NCBI GenBank assembly: GCA_029250925.1
Contig: JAQXEH010000087.1
Span: 1-49,125, forward strand
Reading direction: 5' to 3'
From: Hellea sp.
Lineage (GTDB): Bacteria; Pseudomonadota; Alphaproteobacteria; Caulobacterales; Maricaulaceae
DNA: 49,125 nucleotides
The notes under the pieces were generated by a model that was given only the letters and a program-made list of their open reading frames with translations, was not told the origin of the DNA and made no database searches. Positions 26,850 to 39,929 of the stretch are shown in pieces. How positions within the stretch are numbered: position 1 is the stretch's first letter; each line of letters opens with the position of its first letter. The position numbers and the translations under genes were made by a program.

Positions 26850-28106
26850 ATGGATGCAACATATAATCTTTGTCGTGATTGCGGCTTATATTCAAGCACT
26901 AATAAGTGCTCCGCGTGCAATTCACTCAATATTATAAGCCATGAAGAAATAAAAATTTTAAATATAGCACACATCGATTGTGATTCTTTTTTTTGCTCAG
27001 TTGAAAAAAGAGATAATCCTGAAATACGAAATAAACCTGTAATAGTCGGCGGTGGAAGACGTGGAGTAGTCTCTGCAGCTTGCTATAATGCTCGTATTTT
27101 TGGAGTTCGCTCTGCAATGCCAATGTATCAAGCGTTAAAATTATGCCCAAGTGCTGTGGTAATAACAGGGGATATTCAAAAATATAAAAAAGTAGGTTTA
27201 CTAATTAAAAGTATGATGAAAGAGCTTACACCGTTGGTCGAACCACTTTCAATTGACGAGGCCTTTTTAGATTTAAAAGGAACAAAAAAAATCCATAAAA
27301 TGGACCCATGCCAAGTTTTAGTAAGGCTTCAAAACAATATTATTAATGAAGTAGGAATTACTGTTTCGATAGGGCTATCTTATAATAAATTTTTAGCTAA
27401 AACTGCTTCAGATCTAAACAAACCAAATGGTTTTGCAATAATTGGAAAAAATGAAGCAATAAACTTCCTATCAGAAAAACCTGTCAGCTTTATTTATGGA
27501 GTTGGCCCATCTTTTGAAAATAAACTTAAGCTAGTAGGTATTAATAAAATATCAGATATAAGAACTTGGACTGATAAAGAAATGTTTATACAATTCGGAG
27601 AGTCTGGCTTACGTATTGCAAAACTAGCTAGAGCTGAAGACAAACGTCCCGTTAAAAGCCACAAGAAACGTAAATCTATATCTTCGGAGACGACATTTAA
27701 TAATGACATCAGTTCTTTAGATACATTAAGCGATATACTTTGGAAAGTATCTTTAGCTACGGCCGATAGAAGTAAAAGTCTAAACTTAGCAGGATACACC
27801 ATCACTCTTAAGTTAAAGACAAGTAACTTTAAAACCATAACCAGAAGAAGAACATTACCCCAAGTCACACAATTAGCAGATACAATATTCAATACTTGCT
27901 TACCATTGTTAGAAGGAGAAGCTAAGGGTCAGAAATTCCGGTTAATTGGAGTTTCACTCTCCAGCCTAAGCAAACCTTTAGGAGATCATGGAATTCTTCT
28001 TGACCCTATGGCTTTAAAACGTGGAAAAGCCGAAAGAGTTACTGATAGTATTCGCAGCAAATTCGGTAAAAACTCTCTAATAAAAGGCCGCCAATTTAAA
28101 CTTTAA
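26850..28106 (+). CDS. dinB: DNA polymerase IV with N-terminal zinc-finger-like segment
   Basis: A 418-residue Y-family translesion polymerase. The catalytic acids are in IAHIDCDSFFCSVEKRDNP and VEPLSIDEAFLDL, and 'SIGLSYNKFLAKTASDLNKP' and the C-terminal little-finger domain are present. The first 25 residues carry two Cys pairs (CRDCGLYSSTNKCSACN), a likely zinc ribbon that I recall from many alphaproteobacterial DinB proteins but that E. coli DinB lacks. There is no clear beta-clamp motif at the very end (SLIKGRQFKL). No SOS box was seen in the short upstream region. Confidence 0.94.
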   Translation: MDATYNLCRDCGLYSSTNKCSACNSLNIISHEEIKILNIAHIDCDSFFCSVEKRDNPEIRNKPVIVGGGRRGVVSAACYNARIFGVRSAMPMYQALKLCPSAVVITGDIQKYKKVGLLIKSMMKELTPLVEPLSIDEAFLDLKGTKKIHKMDPCQVLVRLQNNIINEVGITVSIGLSYNKFLAKTASDLNKPNGFAIIGKNEAINFLSEKPVSFIYGVGPSFENKLKLVGINKISDIRTWTDKEMFIQFGESGLRIAKLARAEDKRPVKSHKKRKSISSETTFNNDISSLDTLSDILWKVSLATADRSKSLNLAGYTITLKLKTSNFKTITRRRTLPQVTQLADTIFNTCLPLLEGEAKGQKFRLIGVSLSSLSKPLGDHGILLDPMALKRGKAERVTDSIRSKFGKNSLIKGRQFKL

Positions 28107-28119
28107 ATATAATTTCTTT

Positions 28120-28623
28120 TCATTCTATAAATGACTTAAGGTATTCGTATTTATAGTCATCATCAATACTATGTGCGTTTCGCCAAGACACAGCAGTATC
28201 TAAATTTAAAACACTGCCATCTGAATTAATAACAAATACTGTTGGAGTTCCAAATTCGCCTTTAACACCATATTTTCTAATTAAATTTATGTTTTTATCT
28301 TTATCACCCACATCAATATAAAGGATTTCATAATTATTTTTTAAGAGTTTTTTAAATCGAAAACTATCCAAAGTAGCTGCGAATGATCGGCTGTCATGAC
28401 ACCAATTAGCTCCAAAAACTAACAACCCATGTTTTTGTTCATTCTTTATAATGTCTAGTAAAGAATTAATCTCAGTTTCCGCCTCACCTGTTTCATTATA
28501 AGGCGTGTACATATTATCTGATTTGTGTGTTGGGACATTATGATACTTGTTATGGTCAGAGTAAGCTGAACATGAGCCTAAAAAAGGAAGAGCGAATGAT
28601 AATAATAATAAATATTTACACAT
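28120..28623 (-). CDS. Thioredoxin-fold lipoprotein with a single active-site Cys
   Basis: A 167-residue protein. The signal ends in the lipobox LGSC (Cys18). The mature part has a thioredoxin fold: LLVFGANWCHDSRSF in place of WCxxC, IDVGDKDKNINLIRKYGV and the cis-Pro loop GTPTVFVI. The second active-site Cys is replaced by Ser78 (C75-H-D-S), so it cannot form the usual disulfide within the motif. I recall 'NWCHDSR' proteins from other Proteobacteria but not a proven function. It converges on dinB and lies 102 bases after ligA on the same strand. Confidence 0.8.
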   Translation of the reverse strand: MCKYLLLLSFALPFLGSCSAYSDHNKYHNVPTHKSDNMYTPYNETGEAETEINSLLDIIKNEQKHGLLVFGANWCHDSRSFAATLDSFRFKKLLKNNYEILYIDVGDKDKNINLIRKYGVKGEFGTPTVFVINSDGSVLNLDTAVSWRNAHSIDDDYKYEYLKSFIE

Positions 28624-28725
28624 AATTACACAGAATATTTTGAAGCTCTAGATTATCGGCCTTAATTAGATTAATGGTAGACTGATAAATATTGATGAAT
28701 ACATTTTTTTAAAGGTCTATTTTTT

Positions 28726-32453
<3,728 letters not shown>

Positions 32454-32458
32454 ATGCC

Positions 32459-33310
32459 TTAAAAAAGACGTTCGATTAGACGATTCCAGTAACCTTTATT
32501 TCGCGGCTTTTTAATTTCGTCATCTAGGTTAACGCCATATTCCTCCAGTAAATTATAACTATCTTGATACCATTCACCTGATGGGTAGTTATATCCTAAA
32601 ACTGAACCCACAAGTTTAGCTTCACTTATAATTCCTAAAGAAACATAAGCTTCAACTAATCTATGCAAGGCTTCTTCTGTCTGGGAAGTTGTCTCATAAT
32701 TTTTAACAACATTTTTAAATCTTCCTATAGCAGCTAAATGTTGATTTTCCTTGAGGTAATATCGGCCAATTGTCATCTCTTTACCAGCCAAATGATCGTG
32801 TGTTAACTCTAATTTAAGGCGAGCATCTCTTGCATAATCACTATTTGGGTAGCGCCGAACCACCTGCTGCAGTGCGGCTTCTGCATTAACAGTAGTCTCT
32901 TGATCTCGGCCTACATCATATATCTGATCGTAATAGTTCATAGCAATTAAATAATATGCATAAGGTGTGCTATCGCTTCCTGGGTGTAGACCTATAAATC
33001 GTTGAGCAGAAACAATAGACTCTTCATAGTCTGTAGAACGATAATTAGCATATGCCTGCATGAGCATTGCTCTACGAGCCCATTTAGAAAAAGGATGTTG
33101 TCTTTCAACTTCTTGGAAAAAAAGTTTAGCACGGTCCCAATCATTTTTTTCTATTCGTTTAAACCCTTGGTTGTAAATTTGCTCTGCGGGTCTTTCGATA
33201 TACGCAAGTTTTGCTTTCTTATTACCCCCTAAACCTAACGAAGAACAAGCAGACATAGTGAAGCTGATTGTAATAATTAAAAAATTATAAATATATTTTG
33301 AACTACTCAT
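32459..33310 (-). CDS. bamD: Outer membrane assembly lipoprotein BamD
   Basis: A 283-residue lipoprotein: signal sequence with lipobox MSAC (Cys22) followed by SSLGLGGNKK. Tetratricopeptide-like repeats match BamD/ComL: 'PAEQIYNQGFKRIEKNDWDR', 'FFQEVERQHPFSKWARRAM', 'YANYRSTDYEESIVSAQRFI', 'YPNSDYARDARLKL'. It is the essential partner of BamA in inserting outer membrane proteins. It stands between lpxC and recN, 100 bases after lpxC. Confidence 0.94.
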   Translation of the reverse strand: MSSSKYIYNFLIITISFTMSACSSLGLGGNKKAKLAYIERPAEQIYNQGFKRIEKNDWDRAKLFFQEVERQHPFSKWARRAMLMQAYANYRSTDYEESIVSAQRFIGLHPGSDSTPYAYYLIAMNYYDQIYDVGRDQETTVNAEAALQQVVRRYPNSDYARDARLKLELTHDHLAGKEMTIGRYYLKENQHLAAIGRFKNVVKNYETTSQTEEALHRLVEAYVSLGIISEAKLVGSVLGYNYPSGEWYQDSYNLLEEYGVNLDDEIKKPRNKGYWNRLIERLF

Positions 33311-33388
33311 TGTGATGCCGTTAGAGATTAATGATTATCTAGTCTTAAAGGACATTGCTAATAGAAGGAAGACAGAAAATATACGAAA

Positions 33389-33412
33389 AATAAAATAATA
33401 ATTTATTTTATT
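33389..33412 (-). terminator. AT-only hairpin at the end of lpxC
   Basis: AATAAAATAA (33389-33398) and TTATTTTATT (33403-33412) form a 10-bp stem with a 4-base loop that overlaps the lpxC stop codon; on the minus strand it runs into TTTTCG. All pairs are A-T, so the stem is weak. It may be a poor terminator, or chance in AT-rich DNA. Confidence 0.25.
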
Positions 33413-34277
33413 AAAGGTTTATAAATTTCCATGAATCCGAAGTGCCATACAAGGCAACTTGTAAAGCATGATTTAATTTATGACCGCCTTTAAATGTAGT
33501 TACACGCCCTATTACAGGACCTCCAACATATAAATCACCCATTAAATCAAGTGCTTTATGTCTAGAAAATTCATTAAAAAATCTCAAACCTTCTGGATTT
33601 AAAACTTTACCTTTGTCTACTATTATCGCATTTGATAGAGATCCACCCTTCGAAAGACCGCAAGACCGTAAAGAAGCTACGTCGTCAAATCTTGCAAAGG
33701 TACGAGCAGGAGCAAGGCAGTCGCGGAAAGTTTCCAAATCAGGGGTAATCTTAAAATTCTGGATACCAATAGCCTTATCATCATAATCTATGGTTACATC
33801 AAGTTCTATCTGATCAGAAGGTTCTATTTTAGCGTAAGCATCATCAATAGAAACCTCAACAGGCTTTAAAACTTTTACATAGCGCCTCGGTGATGATTGT
33901 TTTTTTATTTTAGCATTCTCTATCAATTTTAAAAAAGGCTCTGCACTTCCATCAACCGCAGGTATTTCATTGCCATCTATTTCGATATTTATATTGTCAA
34001 TGCCACATGCAGCGAGTGCTGCAAGCAAATGCTCAACAGTTGAAACTGTGACACCGGCAATGTTTGACAAGGTCGTACAATTTAAAACACAAGATACAGA
34101 ACTCGGGACAACTTTTATTATATTATTACGGTCAGCAATATCTGTTCTTATAAAATTAATTCCAGCATCAACTTCAGCCGGAAGTATTTTTAAATTAGTG
34201 AATTTTCCACCATGCAATTCTACTCCGGAAATTTCAACTGATGCGGCAATAGTAGACTGCATTGAAAAACTATTCAT
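33411..34277 (-). CDS. lpxC: UDP-3-O-acyl-N-acetylglucosamine deacetylase LpxC
   Basis: The zinc enzyme of the first committed step of lipid A synthesis. It is 288 residues from the ATG at 34277; a GTG four codons upstream is possible, and neither start has a clear ribosome-binding site. The zinc ligands are visible: His of STVEHLLAAL, then His240 and Asp244 of HKALDLMGDL, with the catalytic His of GGHKLNHAL near the end. 'ISGVELHGG' opens the protein as usual. Its presence shows the cell makes lipopolysaccharide. It lies after ftsZ, as in other alphaproteobacteria. Confidence 0.95.
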   Translation of the reverse strand: MNSFSMQSTIAASVEISGVELHGGKFTNLKILPAEVDAGINFIRTDIADRNNIIKVVPSSVSCVLNCTTLSNIAGVTVSTVEHLLAALAACGIDNINIEIDGNEIPAVDGSAEPFLKLIENAKIKKQSSPRRYVKVLKPVEVSIDDAYAKIEPSDQIELDVTIDYDDKAIGIQNFKITPDLETFRDCLAPARTFARFDDVASLRSCGLSKGGSLSNAIIVDKGKVLNPEGLRFFNEFSRHKALDLMGDLYVGGPVIGRVTTFKGGHKLNHALQVALYGTSDSWKFINL

Positions 34278-34390
34278 TATAAATATCACGCTTTAGGAAC
34301 TATCGAACTTTTAAAAGCTAAATAACAGGTTATCAAGATATTTTAATTATTTATCATCCACAATTGAATAAATTATAATTTTCCGTAGCT

Positions 34391-35836
34391 TTAATTAGTT
34401 TGTCGTCTGAGAAAACTTGGTATTTCCAGCTCTTCATCTGCATTATCACCAAATAAATCACCACTTTCTAAAATACCTTCTTGCTGTCCAAAGTTTTTTG
34501 GCTGAACAGGTTTATTTTTTGGAGATAAATCAACTTCCCGGTTAGTGATTTTCTGTTTTTTCAGTCCAAAAAATCCGAATGGCTTCTTAACTACATTCTG
34601 GGGCTGGATCTCAGAAACTATTTCTTCTTCTATATTCTTTTCTGAGACTTCTGAATGCCTCACAATATCATTTAAGTCAGCAGCCTCTTCGGTTTTAATA
34701 TCGATACTGTCTGTTTCCAGGTTGTTAAATTCTTGGTCATCAAAAGAATTTTTATTATCTCCAGTATCTATATTTTCCGTGCTTAATGCGAAACTACTTT
34801 CCTGCATTTCAAAACTCTTGGCTACTTCTTTTAAACGACGTGTTGGTACCGGATTAGAGTCCATAGCGTATTCTGTTTCAACTCCTGTGGCTACCACGGA
34901 AACCCTCACTATGCCGTCAAGATCACTCTCTAGAGCTGAACCAACAATTATATTAGCATCCTCATCAACTTGACTTCTTATAAGATTTGCTGCCTCGTCT
35001 ACCTCATAAAGCGTGAGGTCGCTTCCGCCTGTAATATTTATCAATACTCCTTTTGCACCCTTTAACGACACATCATCAAGTAAAGGGTTGTTAATTGCGG
35101 CTTCAGCTGCCTCAATAGCCCTCCTGTCACCAGTTGCCTCACCAGTTCCCATCATAGCCTTACCCATTTCATCCATAACAGTGCGGACATCATTAAAGTC
35201 TAAATTGATTAAACCAGGCACAACCATTAAATCTGTTACGCCTCTTACGCCACTATGTAAAACCTCATCTGCCATTGCAAATGCATCAGTCATGGTTGTC
35301 TGGTCAGTAGCAACTCTAAAAAGATTCTGATTCGGTATAGTTATCATTGTATCAACTGAACCATATAGATTTTCAATACCTTGATCCGCCAGTTTCATTC
35401 GTCTAGTGCCCTCAAACATAAAAGGTTTAGTTACTATACCGACTGTCAGTATACCTCTTTCACGAGCAGCACGAGCAATTACAGGAGCAGCTCCTGTACC
35501 AGTCCCCCCGCCCATACCCGCTGCAACAAATAACATATGAGCCCCCTCTAGGTGCTCCAGTATCTCATCTAAACTTTCCTCAGCAGATTGTTCCCCAATT
35601 TCAGGACGCATACCAGCACCCAAACCCTGTGTTATACCCCCACCTAATTGAACTTTTCTGTCGGCCTTTGATAGAGCTAAAGCCTGAGCATCTGTATTAG
35701 CTACAACAAACTCTACCCCATCAAGACCAGAGCCGATCATGTTATTGACTGCATTTCCCCCTGCTCCGCCTACGCCTATAACAACGATACGTGGTTTTAA
35801 CTCAATAGTTCTTGGTAAAGATAATGAAATTGTCAT
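34391..35836 (-). CDS. ftsZ: Cell division GTPase FtsZ
   Basis: A 481-residue tubulin homologue that forms the division ring. GTP site: [16 protein letters not shown], and the tubulin signature GGGTGTG near residues 108-115. The T7 synergy loop is [14 protein letters not shown] long acidic linker (about 325-465) leads to the conserved end peptide [10 protein letters not shown] that binds FtsA/ZipA-type partners. I chose ATG 35836, preceded by GGGGC; the longer frame adds 11 unlikely residues. It has its own 136-base upstream region after ftsA, with a possible CtrA box. Confidence 0.97.
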   Translation of the reverse strand: MTISLSLPRTIELKPRIVVIGVGGAGGNAVNNMIGSGLDGVEFVVANTDAQALALSKADRKVQLGGGITQGLGAGMRPEIGEQSAEESLDEILEHLEGAHMLFVAAGMGGGTGTGAAPVIARAARERGILTVGIVTKPFMFEGTRRMKLADQGIENLYGSVDTMITIPNQNLFRVATDQTTMTDAFAMADEVLHSGVRGVTDLMVVPGLINLDFNDVRTVMDEMGKAMMGTGEATGDRRAIEAAEAAINNPLLDDVSLKGAKGVLINITGGSDLTLYEVDEAANLIRSQVDEDANIIVGSALESDLDGIVRVSVVATGVETEYAMDSNPVPTRRLKEVAKSFEMQESSFALSTENIDTGDNKNSFDDQEFNNLETDSIDIKTEEAADLNDIVRHSEVSEKNIEEEIVSEIQPQNVVKKPFGFFGLKKQKITNREVDLSPKNKPVQPKNFGQQEGILESGDLFGDNADEELEIPSFLRRQTN

Positions 35837-35886
35837 AATAGCCCCGTAATTATGTGTGCAACTATACAAACAATGCTTTCTAATTA

Positions 35887-35901
35887 TTAAATAGAGATTA
35901 A
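35887..35901. promoter_or_regulatory. Possible CtrA-type box (TTAA-N7-TTAA) upstream of ftsZ
   Basis: TTAAATAGAGATTAA matches the core TTAA-N7-TTAA of the alphaproteobacterial cell-cycle regulator CtrA, which controls ftsZ in Caulobacter. It lies about 50 bases before the ftsZ start. The region is very AT-rich, so a chance match is quite possible. Confidence 0.3.
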
Positions 35902-35972
35902 CTTAATTAAAGAATTTAGCGATTTATTAAAATTTAATTCATTTTTTTAGATTTTTTTAACTTTAAGGCTAA

Positions 35973-37241
35973 CTAGAAGTTTTCTTTTAGCCAATATAAA
36001 GCTTTACCTAGTGGGTTACCTATATATCTTTTTTTCCGATATTTTTGACCTGACAAATCAGGTGGACCGGAAATTGCTTCCCCCGCGTCATCGAAAGCAT
36101 GTTTTAAAAGCCCCACAACAACTGAGAAGTCTGGTTCTGAGATACCTTCGCTTAATCCCATCACTCCATGCGGAAGGCCAATCCTAACTTTCTTATTAAA
36201 AACATATTCGGCTAACTCCCTAACGCCATTCAACTGAGATCCGCCACCAGTGAGAACTATTCGCCGAAAATTTACCTCTTGACCTGAATTCCAAATTTTT
36301 TCTTTCAATATTTCAAATGTTTCCTCCACGCGCGAACGAATAATAGAAGTCAAGAGTTCATGGGGGTGATATGACAATTCATCTTGTGCACCCATAGGAG
36401 GGCACGGTATCATAACACTGTCATCATTAGAGCCATGCAAGGCCGACCCATAAACGCGTTTAATTCTTTCAGCTGCCTCTAGTGGTGTCGTCAACCCCCT
36501 AGCAATATCAAGAGTAACATTTTTTCCACCTATTGGTAATGCATCTACATTTATTAAGTTATTATCGTGAAATATTGATATCGTTGTAATACCCCCTCCC
36601 ATGTCAATCAAAGCAACACCTAAATCTCTTTCATCTGATGTAAGCACGCCAATTCCTGCGGCATATGGAGAAACCATTACAGAACTCATACTCAAGTGAC
36701 TTCGCTCTACACAATGAGCAAGGTTTCTTAGCGGTCCTATGCCAGCTGTCACACAATGCATATCAACACCTAATCTATTTCCAAACATACCTCTTGGATC
36801 TAGTATACCTCTCTCATCATCAACTGACCAATTAAGTGGGATTGCATGTAAAATAGTACTTTCAGGCTGTGATATTTCCGCAAGCGAATAATCTAATACT
36901 CTTTTACAACTACCGTCGTTAACAATGCCAGTTGCAAATTCAGTCTGAACACTTAAGCTTTTAGATTGAATTGACTTAACAGCTACATTTACATGAACTG
37001 ATTGAACAGTAACGCTAGCTTTTTTTTCAGCATTAGCAACAGCAGATCTAATATCTTTTTCAGCTGCCTCCATATCGACAACAGCGCCACATTTTAACCC
37101 GTGGCTCTCTGAAATACCTGAACCAATAATCTTTATACCAAAACTAGGTTCTCTTTGAGCAATCAAACAAGCAATTTTGCTTGAACCAATGTCTACAACA
37201 GCAATTGTATCTATATTTTTTGAATTACCTTTATTAAACAT
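35973..37241 (-). CDS. ftsA: Cell division protein FtsA
   Basis: A 422-residue actin-like ATPase that tethers FtsZ to the membrane. Signs are the phosphate-1 motif VVDIGSSKIACLIAQ, the SHS2 insertion (1C) around residues 85-165, GVALIDMGGGITTISIF (phosphate 2), and RRIVLTGGGSQLNGV (adenosine). The C-terminal helix KALYWLKENF is the likely membrane-targeting amphipathic helix. It starts five bases after the ftsQ stop. Confidence 0.96.
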   Translation of the reverse strand: MFNKGNSKNIDTIAVVDIGSSKIACLIAQREPSFGIKIIGSGISESHGLKCGAVVDMEAAEKDIRSAVANAEKKASVTVQSVHVNVAVKSIQSKSLSVQTEFATGIVNDGSCKRVLDYSLAEISQPESTILHAIPLNWSVDDERGILDPRGMFGNRLGVDMHCVTAGIGPLRNLAHCVERSHLSMSSVMVSPYAAGIGVLTSDERDLGVALIDMGGGITTISIFHDNNLINVDALPIGGKNVTLDIARGLTTPLEAAERIKRVYGSALHGSNDDSVMIPCPPMGAQDELSYHPHELLTSIIRSRVEETFEILKEKIWNSGQEVNFRRIVLTGGGSQLNGVRELAEYVFNKKVRIGLPHGVMGLSEGISEPDFSVVVGLLKHAFDDAGEAISGPPDLSGQKYRKKRYIGNPLGKALYWLKENF

Positions 37242-37246
37242 AAAAA

Positions 37247-38113
37247 CTAACTGTTATCAGTTTGCTGATGAGAAAGTGACAGTCTATCTTTCAAACGCAA
37301 ATCAATTATTCCTATTTTTAAATTTAATATATCCCTTTCAGAATGTAACTCCTCCAGCATAGAGAGAGAATCCTTTAAATCATGGTGAGACAGAAGGACT
37401 CTAGTATTTCCTTCATTCATAACAATATCCCAACGTTTCTCACTTACATAAACAAAGCTATCTACGCGGGCAGCTATAGTAGGAAAATCGAGAATTATTT
37501 TGTTTATACTAGCGGCATTAATGGCCGCATCTTTACCCACAAACAAATTTAAATTCAGGTTCTCGCTCACACTTGCCCCTTCAATTACCTCACCTAAAAC
37601 GTCTATAACCTTGACCCTTCCCTCATATTGCCACAAAGCAAATGGTTGTCTCTCGATAATTTGAATGACTACTTGGTTAGGCCATAAACGCCGCACTAAA
37701 ACACGCTTTACCCACGGCAGAGCTTCTATTTTTTTCTGTGTTTCATTAATTTCAACATCAAAAAGATAATCACCATTTTTAAAATCTAGGATTTTTCTTA
37801 TATCGTCTTCAGGTACACGCCCCTCAGAAATTACATTTATTTTTGAAATTGAAAATCCTGAAGACATTAAACTATCGCGTTTAAGTTCTTGCGAATATTT
37901 TTTTATATCTGGTAAAAAACCTCCAATCCATAGACTAAAAAAAGTAATAATAATTAATGTGAATATTATCGAGACAAATAACCTAATAAATCCAAGGCGC
38001 GAATAGCTAGCTAACCTCACTTGAGCTGATGCCCAGTTTCTTGCACCCTTGAAGTGCGGACTTGTCGATTTAAGTGGTTTTAGACTCCCTTGGCGCTTCT
38101 TCATCTTGGCCAT
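37247..38113 (-). CDS. ftsQ: Cell division protein FtsQ
   Basis: A 288-residue single-pass membrane protein of the divisome. A basic cytoplasmic N-terminus (KMKKRQGSLKPLK) is followed by one membrane helix (about residues 51-72), a POTRA domain (ISKINVISEGRVPEDDIRKI...) and the FtsQ beta domain (PWVKRVLVRRLWPNQVVIQI, ERQPFALWQYEG). A strong GGAGG seven bases before the ATG at 38113 fixes the start; the gene overlaps the 3' end of ddl by 13 bases. Confidence 0.93.
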   Translation of the reverse strand: MAKMKKRQGSLKPLKSTSPHFKGARNWASAQVRLASYSRLGFIRLFVSIIFTLIIITFFSLWIGGFLPDIKKYSQELKRDSLMSSGFSISKINVISEGRVPEDDIRKILDFKNGDYLFDVEINETQKKIEALPWVKRVLVRRLWPNQVVIQIIERQPFALWQYEGRVKVIDVLGEVIEGASVSENLNLNLFVGKDAAINAASINKIILDFPTIAARVDSFVYVSEKRWDIVMNEGNTRVLLSHHDLKDSLSMLEELHSERDILNLKIGIIDLRLKDRLSLSHQQTDNS

Positions 38114-39021
38114 GATGCATCCTCCACAATCCAGCGACAAAGTTTATCAAAAGAAATACCTATTTTTTCTGCCTGCTCTGGCGCTAATGAAGTGGGTGTC
38201 ATCCCTGGTTGAGTGTTTAATTCCAACATAACTAGGTTATCATATTTACTTGAATTACTTTGTTTATCATCATTGAATTTAAAATCAGATCTTGTAATTC
38301 CACGACAGCCAAGTGCATTATGGGCTAAAACCGCCCAAGTTAGGCACAGATCGCTTACCTCACTATCAATTATTGCTGGTAGAATATGTTTCGAGCCATC
38401 TTTCTTATACTTTGAGTCAAAATCGTACCAACTAGATGTCGGAACAACTTCCGTTACCCCAATAGCTTTACCGTCCATGACAGTAACGGTTAGCTCTCGA
38501 CCAGGACAGAACTCTTCTATTAAAACCAAGTCACCCATTTTATCTTTATTTTTAAGATCTTTGATAGGGTCATCGCCCTTTTCAACTATAAATATATCCT
38601 TACTTGAGCCCTGCCCGTTTGGCTTAATTACATATGGCCGTGTCAGGGGATGCTCTAATGAAACAGTCTCTCTAGGTACCAAGAAACCAAAAGGTACATT
38701 TATTCCCATATCTCTAAAAAGCACTTTTGACCTATGTTTATCCATTGCAAGGGCAGAAGCCATTAATCCACTATGAGTATAAGGCGCCCCAAAAAGATCA
38801 AGAACTCCTTGCACTCTTCCATCCTCACCCCAATCTCCATGGAGCGCATTAAAAACAATGTCAGGATCAGCATTAGAAAGTTGCTCCCAAAGGTTAACAG
38901 AAACATCAATTTCAATAACATCGAAACCCTGATTTATTAAAGAAGTTGCGCAGGCTTTACCACTCACAAGTGACACCTCGCGCTCTGATGAAAAACCACC
39001 TTTAAGAATAGCCACTCTCAT
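38101..39021 (-). CDS. ddl: D-alanine--D-alanine ligase
   Basis: A 306-residue ATP-grasp ligase that makes the D-Ala-D-Ala dipeptide for the wall precursor. Landmarks: VAILKGGFSSEREVSLVSG, NALHGDWGEDGRVQG, YVIKPNGQGSSKDIF (ATP), 'GCRGITRSDFKF' and 'LELNTQPGMTPTSLAPEQA'. The start at 39021 overlaps the murB stop as TAATG with AGGAA upstream; an in-frame extension of ten residues is rejected. Confidence 0.96.
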   Translation of the reverse strand: MRVAILKGGFSSEREVSLVSGKACATSLINQGFDVIEIDVSVNLWEQLSNADPDIVFNALHGDWGEDGRVQGVLDLFGAPYTHSGLMASALAMDKHRSKVLFRDMGINVPFGFLVPRETVSLEHPLTRPYVIKPNGQGSSKDIFIVEKGDDPIKDLKNKDKMGDLVLIEEFCPGRELTVTVMDGKAIGVTEVVPTSSWYDFDSKYKKDGSKHILPAIIDSEVSDLCLTWAVLAHNALGCRGITRSDFKFNDDKQSNSSKYDNLVMLELNTQPGMTPTSLAPEQAEKIGISFDKLCRWIVEDASWPR

Positions 39022-39929
39022 TAAAAGTTTCCTATTTTTTGAATTTCCCACTGCAACTCTACCCCAGAGTATTTTTTGACCTTAGAAATTATTTCATTTC
39101 CCAAGCATTCAAAATCAGCAGCAGTGGCTTCGCCAATATTTATCATAAAATTACAATGCTTTTGGCTCATCTGAGCACCGCCGACTTTCAAGCCTCTGCC
39201 ACCAGCCGCATCAATTAATTCCCATGCACTAAGCCCTTTAGATATTTTTTTATCTGGGTTTTTAAATGTGGATCCACCAGTTTTTTCTTTTATAGGCTGG
39301 CTAATGTTCCGATTATTCGAAATTTCTGAGATCTTATCGTGAATTGAAGATATGTCACCTGGAACTCCCTTAAATAGAGCTTCGGTATAAATTAAATCAT
39401 TTGAAGCGCCCGAATGTCTGTATGAATATCTGAGTTCATTTAAGTTCAGAACCATACGGCGTCCCGATCTATCCAAGGCTACCGTACTCACCAGAACATC
39501 TTTTGTTTCACTACCATAACAACCAGCATTCATTCTTAATGCTCCGCCTACCGTTCCTGGTATGCCTGCATAGAATTCCAAACCTGATATACCGGATAAG
39601 GCTGCTTTTTTTGCTACTTTATTATCCAGAGCAGCCGCACCGGCTCGAACAAAAGGTCCTTCTATACTAACAGTGCTAAAACCTCCTCCCAACTTAATAA
39701 CAACCCCTTTTACACCAGAGTCACCCACTAGTAAGTTGGATGCAGCTCCTAGCACTGTCATGGAAATGTTATCAGAGGTAGATGATAAAAAGTGAGCTAA
39801 GTCGGCCTCATCTTTAGGCATAAAAAGTACTTCGGCTTCGCCGCCGACACGTAGCCAAGTATATTTCTTTAATGGTACATTAGCAACGAGCAAACCTCTA
39901 ACTTCTGGTAGACTATCAATCAGTGACAT
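39021..39929 (-). CDS. murB: UDP-N-acetylenolpyruvoylglucosamine reductase MurB
   Basis: A 302-residue FAD enzyme that makes UDP-MurNAc using NADPH. Seen are the FAD-binding 'YTWLRVGGEAEVLFMP' and 'TVLGAASNLLVGDSGVKGVVI', the 'GISGLEFYAGIPGTVGGALR' block, 'YRHSGAS' and 'GGSTFKNP' with the catalytic Ser region. This is the type I/II fold of alphaproteobacteria. The start at 39929 overlaps the murC stop by one base (TGATG); a TTG one codon before is unlikely. Confidence 0.95.
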   Translation of the reverse strand: MSLIDSLPEVRGLLVANVPLKKYTWLRVGGEAEVLFMPKDEADLAHFLSSTSDNISMTVLGAASNLLVGDSGVKGVVIKLGGGFSTVSIEGPFVRAGAAALDNKVAKKAALSGISGLEFYAGIPGTVGGALRMNAGCYGSETKDVLVSTVALDRSGRRMVLNLNELRYSYRHSGASNDLIYTEALFKGVPGDISSIHDKISEISNNRNISQPIKEKTGGSTFKNPDKKISKGLSAWELIDAAGGRGLKVGGAQMSQKHCNFMINIGEATAADFECLGNEIISKVKKYSGVELQWEIQKIGNF

